This document shows, in pieces, positions 26,901 to 34,305 of a stretch of 64,000 bases of DNA. Position 1 is the stretch's first letter; each line of letters begins with the position of its first letter. Both the position numbers and the translations under genes were made by a program. A model generated the notes under the pieces. That model made no database searches and was not told the DNA's origin. It saw only the letters and a list, made by a program, of their open reading frames with translations. Source of the stretch: Candidatus Omnitrophota bacterium. Lineage in GTDB: Bacteria > Hinthialibacterota > Hinthialibacteria > OLB16. The stretch spans positions 186,001 to 250,000 of the forward strand of contig JACKFH010000003.1 in NCBI GenBank assembly GCA_020632575.1. The letters run 5' to 3'.

Positions 26901-28114
26901 TCGACCCAATCCGGCAATTCGAGCGACAAGGGTTGGCCCTCCTCCTCGGGAAAGGGTTGGTCGATCCAAAAGAATTCTTGTTTTTCGTTCTTCAGACCAC
27001 CCTCGATGAAAAGGCGATCCTCGCCGATCGATTCCCGCTTTCGAGCAATTCGGTGGACTTGGGCATCGGTCTCCTTTTCGGCGGAGGATGGTTCAACGAT
27101 TCGAGAGGCCTCCTTCTCGGAGTCAAACGAAAGCCAGTAACATCCAACGGGATCGTTCCAGAATCTTGGGCCTTCGCACCAGAAGAGCAGGGTGTCATTG
27201 GGTTGGATCGCACCCTGTGCACGAACCTCCCCCGTGGCGGTCAGAATGAAAAAGGGGGTCGGTTCATCGGAGGCGGGGAGATTGTCCGCCTTGTCCCTCC
27301 ACTTTTTTGGGAGGGTCACCAAGGGCGCCCGCTCCTCGAGCGAAAGTTGCTGAACCCTGAGGTCCCGCCCCCACTCCGAAAGCAGGCGTCGCGCCGGGAT
27401 ACTGGTCCATCCCTTGTCGCGAGCGCGGATCTTGAGAGTCGGTTTCGACCATTTTTCGAGCCGGTCCGGATCCAAAACCTTTTCCTTGGACACCCTGTCG
27501 ATGCAACGCGGCAGATCTTCGGCGTTGACCGCGACCGCGCCGACCGCCTCCTGAAGAAGTGCGGGGGTGTCGATCGCATCGTTCAGCGGTTGCGCGAACT
27601 CGACGGTGATGGTGGCTTCAGGGATCCAAATCCGATTGACCTCGGTGCTTCCCCGGATATTGGCGATCGGCATGAATTCGATCATGGTCAGATCGGCCCC
27701 TCGGATCTCCCCCAATTCCTTTTTGGTGATCCGGGAGACCGATGGCGAGTCTCTGGTCGCCACACTCGGTTCGACCGGGTTGTCCCCCTTGTAATAAACT
27801 TGATCGACCGCCTCGAAGGAGACATCCTGAACTCCCCCCGCGGGAGTGACCACCACCACCTGGAACCGATCTCGAATGTCCGGCGCCTCCTCGCCCAGGG
27901 GGGGATTCTCGAATCGGAGGGTCAGACCATTTTTATCCTGGCGTATGAGGTGGAATGCATTCTTTTGCACCACCGTTTCGGGGAGCAATCTCGCTTCGGG
28001 AGGGATGTCCCGCCAGGCAAACGGGTCTTCGGCCTCCTCCGCGTGGGCGAAACCCACCGGCGCGAGAAAGGCGGTCAGCAGAATGAGAACGCGATACAAA
28101 TGAGTGTTCGACAT
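23942..28114 (-). CDS. Secreted gingipain-like C25 family peptidase with CARDB domain
   Basis: 1,390 residues; start at 28114 begins the signal peptide MSNTHLYRVLILLTAFLAPVGFAHA. A long N-terminal beta-rich pro-region precedes the caspase-like C25 domain (about residues 660-990). There YYGHSGLNVLAHE carries the catalytic histidine (about 846) and LFLMTCDVGRFD the cysteine (about 885). Residues about 1110-1235 form a CARDB adhesion domain (DSEDLIFENYSPTSGE, DPDNEIEETNEEDNSASKTI) and a second beta domain ends the protein. In Bacteroidota such proteases leave by type IX secretion, but no type IX C-terminal signal is visible here. Cleavage specificity is not predictable. Confidence 0.85.
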   Translation of the reverse strand: MSNTHLYRVLILLTAFLAPVGFAHAEEAEDPFAWRDIPPEARLLPETVVQKNAFHLIRQDKNGLTLRFENPPLGEEAPDIRDRFQVVVVTPAGGVQDVSFEAVDQVYYKGDNPVEPSVATRDSPSVSRITKKELGEIRGADLTMIEFMPIANIRGSTEVNRIWIPEATITVEFAQPLNDAIDTPALLQEAVGAVAVNAEDLPRCIDRVSKEKVLDPDRLEKWSKPTLKIRARDKGWTSIPARRLLSEWGRDLRVQQLSLEERAPLVTLPKKWRDKADNLPASDEPTPFFILTATGEVRAQGAIQPNDTLLFWCEGPRFWNDPVGCYWLSFDSEKEASRIVEPSSAEKETDAQVHRIARKRESIGEDRLFIEGGLKNEKQEFFWIDQPFPEEEGQPLSLELPDWVEKSTGSVQANLRVIFPSALRDNYTPAGSLRPGDYSVSIGDATIASSLMGAPSGYGQEIRFEIPTGLKSSDLRIEYRAKQRNRSVPYFDRLILEATTEMIWEASTVSYTLPKPTSGTFQISRVNKGLGADPTCVIGIGPEGRVFATDAGLTKETIQCGFESPIVSIHLLGRGDWNAPESMRKADPPEWLTRPIQAEELVVVPKVFRNLSTELVRLLEVEGHSSSLIDMEDIFDVFAGGRFSAHALRNFLTWVAKTWPEPQPASVLVVGDSSWDFWGRYPDHEHVPNWTPSYHTHKEPDFPTDLWFVEGEPLDRVGDWFFGRIPCQTVTHLEGYLAKRRAYDRNSDEGWTDRLLWISDDNDPVERDTQDILGRTLPLAYQIEPIFIHNYPYIDNYYYGENLARIQEMARTESQPLDFGKISPAANQAILDELTQGAALAVYYGHSGLNVLAHERILFGGGSKHSDIPKINNEGRTPLLFLMTCDVGRFDFTDDRLWKWSYGLAEELLMHPFGGSLALVTSTGRGVPSDHKNFVSSCLESLLYRGATHAGSMLWAGKVGCLMETRPNDAVDMFTLLGDPLFEPPMPTTGNLLEPDRLKWSPDGRLEVEAKVEDIVESVASLHWIDPNDLTEHKVVDWELDETEGIVRFVVPQAYELEKLWVAYACQSKDEVKIEGGFAIDLAPIGRPDWKEFDPEEKPNLTLDSEDLIFENYSPTSGETLFVRARVHNRGEGVAWDVKVRGHEEGSDEPIMNIADSFPEPIIDRIGPGETKEIRLRWDHWAEVGLKTLIVEVDPDNEIEETNEEDNSASKTIKILDKADLAWGFVRDSTAGAVSFEQSRAVPNDWILNPQSADLGPWAPLRTYLNEVDRGAMILIPLTNFGEVPSATCMVEITYFKKGQKEPFRAPIDFRIGPVEPAGETASGKKFPVLLLPDLDRVKIEIDTGKELREQTRENNVIQFKVPSYFWEDIPVQREKREIPEAIRRIQSGR

Positions 28115-28236
28115 CTTGGATTGGAGTGTAATTCTTCCTTCCGGTCTGATCATCGGGGTTTCATAACGGACTGACAATGCTGGTTCTATGCAGTTTTCCA
28201 TAGACCGATGGCGGAAACCAGTCCGGAGTGCGAACC

Positions 28237-29367
28237 TCAGCGAACCAGGGATTCATAAAGGCTCAGGACCTGCTTGGCGTTGGAAAGCCGGTCAAATCGG
28301 TTCCGGCACTGTTCGAGACCTTTCACTCTGAGAGACTCTCTAACCGAGTCATCATCCAGGATCTTCCTCAAACACTCGGCCAGCTCATCGAAAGCGCCTG
28401 GCTCATAAACAAGACCCGCTCCCCCGATGATTTCCGGAATGGCGCCCGAGTTAGCGCCAATGACCACGACTCCGCAGGCCATCGCCTCGATCAGGATCAT
28501 CCCAAATTGTTCCTTCCATTCCGGGGTCGGTTTGGACCCAAGGACCAAGACGGTCCCCTGTCGGAGAAACTCGGGGAGTTCCGAATAATCAAGGGCGGGG
28601 AGTCGCTCATATCGCTCGCCCAAACCCCTGATCTCCGCTAAACGATCCACGGCCTCCTCGTTCGGCCCGGCTCCAAGAAGCCGCAGGGTCAGCGATTCCC
28701 GGGTCCGATCCTTCAGCAGAAACCCTACCGCCTCGATTAGATCCTCGAAACCTTTCTCGGGAACCATTCGACCAACCCCCAAAATGACGGGATTCTTTGG
28801 GGGGCTTGTGGCGGGCGAGAATGCCTCCAGATCCACCGAAGGAGGGATGAGCTGGATTCTTGTCGATTCCACTCCCTCTTCGATTAGAGTTTTTCGGCTG
28901 TCATGGGTGTAAACTAGGAACCGATCGGCCTCTTTTCGTGCACGTTGTTTGCGTTTGGCAAAGACAGCGTCCTTTTCACGGTGGAAGGGGAGATTATCCC
29001 AGACAGTCACAAGAACCGGCGTCCCCCACCGTTTTTTGGCTTCCAATGCCGCCTCCGTGTCGGCGGAGAAAAGTTCCCAGGAGTGGATCAGGTCGAAGCC
29101 CTCGAGGCGGGCCACCAGATCTGCGGGGTCCTCATTAACAGGAGTCCCCACCAGTCTGTTTTCGATGCCCTCTCGAATTCGTTTGCCGAGCGTTCGTGTC
29201 TCGGCGCGGTTGGGGATAATCTCGTAAGGGATGCGAACTTGCTCGAGCGGGAAACGAAGCGGGCGGTAAGTCAGCGCCTTGAGGTCGACCCCCCATGAAA
29301 GGAGGGGCTCGTACATCCGGGTGTGCCAGGCGCTGAGACGGTTCCCCATCAGGAAGGCGACTTTCAC
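28237..29367 (-). CDS. Glycosyltransferase family 4
   Basis: 376 residues. GTG start with GAGAGGATCG ahead of it. The C-terminal GT-B domain has NPVILGVGRMVPEKGFEDLIEA, LRLLGAGPNEE and QFGMILIEAMACGVVVIGANSGAIPEII, the full E-x7-E pattern of retaining GT4 enzymes. The N-terminal half (MKVAFLMGNRLSAWHTRMYEPL) is the acceptor domain. Third gene of a tight operon (gaps 14 and 15 bp) with the nucleotidyltransferase and LOG protein, consistent with synthesis and use of an NDP-sugar. Confidence 0.92.
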   Translation of the reverse strand: MKVAFLMGNRLSAWHTRMYEPLLSWGVDLKALTYRPLRFPLEQVRIPYEIIPNRAETRTLGKRIREGIENRLVGTPVNEDPADLVARLEGFDLIHSWELFSADTEAALEAKKRWGTPVLVTVWDNLPFHREKDAVFAKRKQRARKEADRFLVYTHDSRKTLIEEGVESTRIQLIPPSVDLEAFSPATSPPKNPVILGVGRMVPEKGFEDLIEAVGFLLKDRTRESLTLRLLGAGPNEEAVDRLAEIRGLGERYERLPALDYSELPEFLRQGTVLVLGSKPTPEWKEQFGMILIEAMACGVVVIGANSGAIPEIIGGAGLVYEPGAFDELAECLRKILDDDSVRESLRVKGLEQCRNRFDRLSNAKQVLSLYESLVR

Positions 29368-29382
29368 CGATCCTCTCCCGCT

Positions 29383-30108
29383 CTAACCTTCGCCGAGAAA
29401 TTGGTTGGGATTCTCGAGAAAATCCACCTTCGCGGCCTCATAATCCTCGAGACGCCCAATGTCTTTCCAGTACCCATCGAATGGGTAGGTCGCGATCCGC
29501 CGGTTGCCCTCGAGAAGGAGATGGACCAGGTCGGGGAAATCGAACCGTCCCTCTTTGGGAATCCATTGGAGCACCTCTTTCGAGAGAGCGTAAACGCCCA
29601 GGCTCACCCAATCCTTCAGGGTCGGTTTCTCGCGGTATTCCGCGACCGCTCCATCCTGGTCCAGTCGGAGAATTCCAAAATCGATTGTGTGGTCGCGTTC
29701 TCCGATGGCGAGGGCCGCGAGGGTCTTTTCACGCCTTCGTAATTCGAGAATTTCGGGGAAGGGGAGAGTGGTCAGTATATCGCCATTCATCAGAAGGAAA
29801 TCCTCCTCGAGATCGGGGATTTCTCTTAGCGGTCCGATCGTGCCCTGCGGCTCCTTCTCACTGTGGATGCGGATTTTGATCTGGAGCCGTTCCTCGAGCG
29901 AGGCGCAAAAGGCCTGGATGATCTCGGAGAGATGGCCGGTCGCGATCACCGCCTCGGCGAAACCGGCCCGGTCGAGCTGGCGCAGGACAATCTCTAGGAT
30001 CGAGTAATCGCCCAACGGCATGAGCGGTTTGGGGAGGACGGTATTGAACGGCGCGAGTCTCGACCCCTTCCCACCCGCTAGAATCACCGCTTGTTTGGTT
30101 TCAGTCAT
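29383..30108 (-). CDS. Sugar-1-phosphate nucleotidyltransferase
   Basis: 241 residues. The NTP-binding motif is VILAGGKGSRLAPFNTVLPKPLMPL. Downstream are GTIGPL, FLLMNGDILT (metal aspartate) and YWKDIGRLEDYEAA. The enzyme makes an NDP-hexose from an NTP and a sugar 1-phosphate. Its short length, without the left-handed beta-helix of GlmU or the isomerase domain of ManC, matches the RmlA/MPG-like group. The base and sugar cannot be told from motifs. Confidence 0.92.
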   Translation of the reverse strand: MTETKQAVILAGGKGSRLAPFNTVLPKPLMPLGDYSILEIVLRQLDRAGFAEAVIATGHLSEIIQAFCASLEERLQIKIRIHSEKEPQGTIGPLREIPDLEEDFLLMNGDILTTLPFPEILELRRREKTLAALAIGERDHTIDFGILRLDQDGAVAEYREKPTLKDWVSLGVYALSKEVLQWIPKEGRFDFPDLVHLLLEGNRRIATYPFDGYWKDIGRLEDYEAAKVDFLENPNQFLGEG

Positions 30109-30122
30109 TCTCGGGCCGCCGC

Positions 30123-30968
30123 TTATACATGGAGTCTCTTGAGTTCGCCGGTCAGATGGTCGTAAGCCTCATCGACCGTGTCAACAATCTTGAACAGGTC
30201 GAGGTCCTCAGGGCTGATGGTCCCCCATTTGAGGAGAGCGTCGAAGTTGAAAATCTCATTCCAGAATTCGCTGCCGAACAGGACAATGGGCATCTCCTTG
30301 CGCACCTTCTTGGTCTGAATCAGTGTCAGCACTTCCATCAATTCGTCGAAAGTTCCAAACCCGCCAGGGAAGACCACCAAGGCCTTGGCGTAGTAGACAA
30401 ACCACAGCTTTCTCATGAAGAAGTAATGGAACTCGATGGAGAGCGATTCGGTGATATACGGGTTCGGTTCCTGTTCGAAGGGGAGGCTGATGTTCAGACC
30501 GACCGAAAGCCCGCCTGCCTCATGGGCGCCACGGTTCGCGGCCTCCATCATTCCGGGGCCGCCGCCCGAACAGACCACGAATCGGTTGCTGGCGCCGGGG
30601 AGTTCGATCGACCATTGGGTGATTCGGTTGGAGAGTTCGCGACACTTTTCGTAGTACTCCGAAAACCGCATCTCAACCTCGAGTTCGCGAAGCGATTTCT
30701 GGATTGTCGGGTCATTCGGATTCTTCTCCGCCAACTCCTTGGCATGCTCGAACCGTTTCTCCACCACCTCACGCGGCTTTGATCGAGCGCTTCCGAAAAA
30801 GACCACAAAATCCCGAATTTTATGCCGCCGAAAACGGGAGAGGGGCTCGAGGTACTCGGCCAGAATCCGGATGGTTCGGGCATCGGCGCTGTTGAGGAAG
30901 GTCGGGTTGTTATAGGCCTTGGTCAGCGGGTCGCGCTTGGCCTGTTTTCTCTTTCTTTTTCTAGGCAT
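30123..30968 (-). CDS. LOG-family protein (TIGR00730-like Rossmann fold)
   Basis: 281 residues. The LOG signature is complete: VCSGGGPGMMEAANRGA and VFPGGFGTFDELMEVLTLIQ (PGGxGTxxE). Proteins of this family hydrolyse nucleoside 5'-monophosphates to base and ribose 5-phosphate. The N-terminal 70 residues start with a very basic stretch (MPRKRKRKQAKRD) and a helical extension seen in the longer subgroup. Start ATG at 30968; no SD, but a -10-like hexamer lies close by (see 30976). Confidence 0.9.
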   Translation of the reverse strand: MPRKRKRKQAKRDPLTKAYNNPTFLNSADARTIRILAEYLEPLSRFRRHKIRDFVVFFGSARSKPREVVEKRFEHAKELAEKNPNDPTIQKSLRELEVEMRFSEYYEKCRELSNRITQWSIELPGASNRFVVCSGGGPGMMEAANRGAHEAGGLSVGLNISLPFEQEPNPYITESLSIEFHYFFMRKLWFVYYAKALVVFPGGFGTFDELMEVLTLIQTKKVRKEMPIVLFGSEFWNEIFNFDALLKWGTISPEDLDLFKIVDTVDEAYDHLTGELKRLHV

Positions 30969-30975
30969 GGTTTGG

Positions 30976-30981
30976 GAATAT
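30976..30981 (-). promoter_or_regulatory. Candidate -10 for a near-leaderless transcript of the LOG gene
   Basis: TATATT on the minus strand (five of six) ends eight bases before the ATG at 30968, so +1 would fall two bases before the start codon. No SD is present. The -35 region (TTTCCC, 17-base spacer) is poor. Confidence 0.3.
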
Positions 30982-31045
30982 AGGGGGAAATGGGGTGGGG
31001 GGAAAGGACGGGAGGGGCATGCGGCCGCCCGAGCAGGGTTGAAAC

Positions 31046-31125
31046 CCAGCGCTAACCATAAGGAGTCGGCTTCGCCGACTGGAAGTGTTGAGTCCCTTTA
31101 GAGGACTTCGAATGGTTAGCGCTGG
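31046..31125. repeat. Cloverleaf-like inverted repeat
   Basis: Outer arms CCAGCGCTAACCAT (31046-31059) and ATGGTTAGCGCTGG (31112-31125) pair perfectly over 14 bp. Inside are two further perfect hairpins: AGTCGGC-TTC-GCCGACT (31064-31080) and AGTCC-CTTTAGA-GGACT (31091-31107). The whole can fold as a three-way junction on either strand. It sits between the convergent-side end of a beta-helix gene and the start of the LOG operon. It may be a dispersed REP/MITE-like element; no coding potential. Confidence 0.65.
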
Positions 31126-31170
31126 AATTTATTCCCGCGCGGACGCGCAGGTCCAACAGGTCGCAAAGAT

Positions 31171-32622
31171 TTATCCGCCTCCCGAAGCCCCCGACACCTT
31201 CATCCAATCGCGCTGAAGAATCATCAGGTCCATCTCATCAACCCGCCCATCGGAATTTAAATCGGAGCGCATCAACTGAAACTCGTAGCACCCGATCTCG
31301 AAGGCGCTGTCCCCGTCATTCCCCACGCCGATCACATCGACTGGGCGACGGTTTCCATCGAGGTCGAACTCCAAACTAGTGGAGGTCGCGGAATCGATGG
31401 CGGGGGAATCGGGGGAGAGGTGGAAGTTGCCATTCTCCGGATCGAGAAAGAGCGGATCGAGATCGAGATTGCCCTCCCCGGGGTGACCGCCTTTGACGAT
31501 GGAGTGGGTGATGGTGGGGGTTGGGGCGTCGATTTCTTTTCCTTTGTTCCAGAGAATCACATTGGACAAATTCAATTGACTTTCCCAGGAGTCATACACT
31601 GTTGATCCATCGGAGATGTTGCTCGCGATAGTACAGTTTTTCCAATCATGCGAATCGATCGAATCTAAATTCGAGTTTGATCTTAAGGATATTATGACAC
31701 CAAATTGGCCAACCTCGTTGCTGGCTATTAGGCAATTCTGCATTCGGCTGTTACTGCTGATCTCCAGAATTTTGTCCCCGATATACCCTCTGTTCCCAAC
31801 GACTTTGGTTTCGAACATATCGATGGAGGTGTTGCGTGTTTTAATGACTGGCGCACGATTCCTTTCAAAAACGCATTCATCTATGACAAGAGCATGATTG
31901 TCCTCGCAAAGGACAGGCTCGTTGTTATCCAAAAACCAAGTCTCCGATAGGATCAGATTTGTGTGCTCGGAATAAATGCATCCCCCAGAAAGGTCTCCGC
32001 GATTATCCCTAAAAACGCAATTCTCGAAAATTCCGACAGAATAGCGCAAATAGGCTGCGGATCCCTTACCACTAATTGGGAGGGGAACACAGTATCCACC
32101 ACCTGGCCCTGCTGGGGGCCTATCCGGGGGACACCTGATCTGAGTTTCAGTGAAGCACCGATTTTCCAAAAACCGACAATTCACTACCTCTATCGTGTGG
32201 TAAGTGCAACTTATGGCCCCGCCATGATGAGCGGAACCATTTTTGAATGTGAATCTGTCCAGGAATAGATTGAAGTTTGTGGCAAGAATCGATTCTTCAA
32301 ATTTCGTTCCGTCTAGAACCGTCTCCCCCGCCAAAATGGCCCTTTCTCCAAGGGATTTCTCAAAACCAAGAAACCCACCAAACAGGCTGATTGACGTTGG
32401 CATGGTCAACCGTTCCTCATACGTTCCCTCCGCTACCCAAATCGAATCATGCAGCTGGACCACATCCAGCGCCTCCCCAATCGTCCGATAAGCCGTCTCC
32501 CAACTCTCCCCGTCAGTGCCATCCCCATCCTGCTTCACATACAGCGTGGCCCCCTCGATTGTGGAAGAGGGGAGGAGAAGCAGCAGCAGGATCAGTGGGG
32601 TGAGCCACCTCGTTTTGTTCAT
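31171..32622 (-). CDS. Secreted right-handed beta-helix protein with dockerin-like C-terminus (paralogue)
   Basis: 483 residues: signal peptide (MNKTRWLTPLILLLLLLPSSTIEG), the ATLYVKQDGDGTDGESW...YRTIGEAL entry, a beta-helix with many N/G turns, then FLDPENGNFHLSPDSPAIDSA and one dockerin-like repeat (LNSDGRVDEMDLMILQRDW). Same architecture as the protein at 2659-3912, so the two are paralogues. The middle of the gene (about 31600-32300) is clearly more A+T-rich than the two ends. No SD; a promoter ends six bases before the ATG. Confidence 0.86.
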   Translation of the reverse strand: MNKTRWLTPLILLLLLLPSSTIEGATLYVKQDGDGTDGESWETAYRTIGEALDVVQLHDSIWVAEGTYEERLTMPTSISLFGGFLGFEKSLGERAILAGETVLDGTKFEESILATNFNLFLDRFTFKNGSAHHGGAISCTYHTIEVVNCRFLENRCFTETQIRCPPDRPPAGPGGGYCVPLPISGKGSAAYLRYSVGIFENCVFRDNRGDLSGGCIYSEHTNLILSETWFLDNNEPVLCEDNHALVIDECVFERNRAPVIKTRNTSIDMFETKVVGNRGYIGDKILEISSNSRMQNCLIASNEVGQFGVIISLRSNSNLDSIDSHDWKNCTIASNISDGSTVYDSWESQLNLSNVILWNKGKEIDAPTPTITHSIVKGGHPGEGNLDLDPLFLDPENGNFHLSPDSPAIDSATSTSLEFDLDGNRRPVDVIGVGNDGDSAFEIGCYEFQLMRSDLNSDGRVDEMDLMILQRDWMKVSGASGGG

Positions 32623-32628
32623 GTAGAA

Positions 32629-32657
32629 ATTGTATCTCTCTATAAATATGTTGTCTA
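32629..32657 (-). promoter_or_regulatory. Leaderless promoter of the second beta-helix gene
   Basis: Minus strand: TAGACA (32657-32652, five of six), a 17-base spacer, TACAAT (32634-32629, five of six), then six bases and the ATG at 32622. +1 is predicted on the A of the start codon. Confidence 0.6.
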
Positions 32658-32714
32658 GGGTGAATTTTTGGGAGGCGGGGAGTCCTTATCTATTGCGAAT
32701 CAAACACGAAGGCG

Positions 32715-32750
32715 TTGACTGTGTTATCATGGACCACTATGATGATAACA
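32715..32750 (+). promoter_or_regulatory. Leaderless promoter and overlapping operator of the VapBC-like pair
   Basis: TTGACT (32715-32720), a 17-base spacer and TATGAT (32738-32743) end six bases before the ATG at 32750. Overlaid is a perfect inverted repeat, TGTTATCAT (32722-32730) and ATGATAACA (32742-32750), with an 11-base gap. It covers the spacer, the -10 and the start point, as expected for an autorepressing antitoxin operator. Confidence 0.65.
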
Positions 32751-32977
32751 TGATTCGGACCCAAATTTCGCTAGATCAAGAATTGTATGAGAGCGCAAAG
32801 ACCCTGGCCAAGCAGAAGGGAATTTCGTTGGCTGAACTCTTTCGTCGTAGTTTGGCGGAAACTGTTCAATCTGAACCGAATGATAAACCCTGGATGGCGT
32901 ACGCGGGAATCGTCGAGGGAAACCCTGAGGACAGCTCGACCGTCGATGAGGTCGTCTATGGGCGCGAGACCCCATGA
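32750..32977 (+). CDS. Antitoxin of a VapBC-like pair (ribbon-helix-helix)
   Basis: 75 residues from the ATG at 32750. The N-terminal MIRTQISLDQELYESAKTLA ... ISLAELFRRSL is a ribbon-helix-helix (CopG/Arc) DNA-binding unit; the rest (WMAYAGIVEGNPEDSSTVDEVVYGR) is the toxin-binding tail usual in VapB-type partners of PIN toxins. In-frame ATGs at 32729 and farther upstream are less likely, because the -10 element and operator lie at 32722-32750. The stop overlaps the toxin start (ATGA). Confidence 0.85.
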   Translation: MIRTQISLDQELYESAKTLAKQKGISLAELFRRSLAETVQSEPNDKPWMAYAGIVEGNPEDSSTVDEVVYGRETP

Positions 32978-33381
32978 GGACCAAGGTCTTTTTGGATTCG
33001 GGTATCTTCATCGCTTTCATCAATCGACGGGACAAATGGCACAAACAGGCGGTCTCGCTCTTTGGGGGAAAGAATCCGGAATGGCATTCCTCTGTTCTAG
33101 TCCGAGCGGAGTCTTATTCCTGGTTCCTTCACAAACTGGGAGAAGAATCCGCGCGATCTTTTCGGATGATGTTTGACAACCTGGAGAATCTCACTATTCA
33201 TCCCGCTGACGAAGACCATCACAATGAGGTGGTAAAGATGTTGGAACGGCACCGTGGCGCGAAACTGACCTACGTCGACGCCTCCAGCCTCGCTCTAATG
33301 GCTCAGCATAGAATTAGAAGCGTGTGGTCAACCGATCATCATCTAGGGCTTACCGGGGCGGAAGTGCTCCCTCGGTCTTAG
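32974..33381 (+). CDS. VapC-like PIN-domain toxin
   Basis: 135 residues. The acidic PIN residues are all visible: Asp in VFLDSGIFIAF, Glu in VRAESYSWF, Asp in LTYVDASSLALM, and Asp in WSTDHHLGL. PIN toxins are magnesium-dependent RNases that cut tRNA or rRNA. Overlaps the antitoxin gene by four bases. Confidence 0.9.
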   Translation: MRTKVFLDSGIFIAFINRRDKWHKQAVSLFGGKNPEWHSSVLVRAESYSWFLHKLGEESARSFRMMFDNLENLTIHPADEDHHNEVVKMLERHRGAKLTYVDASSLALMAQHRIRSVWSTDHHLGLTGAEVLPRS

Positions 33382-33441
33382 CCAATATGTCCATCCAGCA
33401 GCCCGTTGAAAAATCGTAGCACTGCAACCCACCTGCTAAGG

Positions 33442-33472
33442 GTCTGGCCCAAAGCCCCGGGCTTTGGCAGAC
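33442..33472. other. Strong hairpin just upstream of surE
   Basis: GTCTG-GC-CCAAAGCCC, a one-base loop, then GGGCTTTGG-CAGAC: a 14-bp stem with a 2-base bulge, ending ten bases before the surE ATG. No T-run follows, so it is a poor intrinsic terminator. In the surE mRNA it would occupy the ribosome-binding region, which has no SD. It may instead be a dispersed repeat. Confidence 0.5.
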
Positions 33473-33481
33473 TCCCTCCCC

Positions 33482-34276
33482 ATGAATTCCGAAAGACCCC
33501 ATTTTCTACTCACTAACGATGACGGCATCGACGCGCTCGGGATTAATATGCTCTATGAGGTTCTTCAGAACCATGGGCGGGTCACCATGATCGCGCCTGA
33601 TCAGGAGCGGAGCGCGGTTTCGCATGCTTTTTCGCTGCACCATCCACTGAGGCTGATCAAACGGAGAGAGTCGGTTTACAGCCTTTCGGGGACTCCCGTG
33701 GATTGTGTCATGTTCGGTCTGCGCGGGTTTCTGGATCCGGAGGATCTGCCTGACTTCGTCATTTCCGGGATCAACCATGGCGCGAACCTGGGCGACGATG
33801 TCCTCTATTCCGGCACGGTGGCCGGGGCGCTGGAGGGGGCGATGTTCAGCAAACCAGCCGTGGCGGTCTCGCTGGCGACCGAGTTCAGCGATCCGAAGGA
33901 GCTGCAGAAACTCCACATGGAGACCGCCGCTGGTTTCATGGATGCCTTCATCCCGCACTTTGTCGAAAAACCCTGCCCCGGCGGGACCCTGCTCAATGTC
34001 AATGTTCCCAACCTCCCCAAGGACCGTATTGAGGGGAGCCGTTTCACCACGCTCGGAAAGCGCATCTACCGCGACCGGGTGATCCAGCGCCACGACCCCC
34101 AGGGGCGCGAGTACTACTGGATCGGCGGGGATCCACCCGAGCACGAGCCGGCCGAGGGGACCGATTTCGACGCGCTCTCCCACAACCACGTGGCGATTAC
34201 TCCGCTCAAGTGGCGGATGTGTCATGGAGAGGATTTGCGGCGGTATTCGGATTGGCCCTCAATTCGGGTAGAATAA
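33482..34276 (+). CDS. surE: 5'/3'-nucleotidase SurE
   Basis: 264 residues. MNSERPHFLLTNDDGIDALGINML holds the metal aspartates; YSLSGTPVDCVMFGL and VISGINHGANLGDDVLYSGTVAGALEG are further family blocks. It dephosphorylates nucleoside monophosphates and acts in the stress/stationary-phase pathway with Pcm, whose gene follows 29 bp downstream, as in many bacteria. ATG 33482 gives the conserved N-terminus; a TTG at 33464 is also in frame. Confidence 0.96.
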   Translation: MNSERPHFLLTNDDGIDALGINMLYEVLQNHGRVTMIAPDQERSAVSHAFSLHHPLRLIKRRESVYSLSGTPVDCVMFGLRGFLDPEDLPDFVISGINHGANLGDDVLYSGTVAGALEGAMFSKPAVAVSLATEFSDPKELQKLHMETAAGFMDAFIPHFVEKPCPGGTLLNVNVPNLPKDRIEGSRFTTLGKRIYRDRVIQRHDPQGREYYWIGGDPPEHEPAEGTDFDALSHNHVAITPLKWRMCHGEDLRRYSDWPSIRVE

Positions 34277-34305
34277 GGCAATGCGGTTAGTGAGGAGAGG
34301 TCACC

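Noticed and set aside
26933..28174. Long open frame of 413 codons antisense to the C25 protease gene
   Set aside because: A shadow of a real gene in a G+C-rich genome; low-complexity product, no start signal. The same holds for the long antisense frames at 19010-20254, 21040-21939 and 22106-23251.
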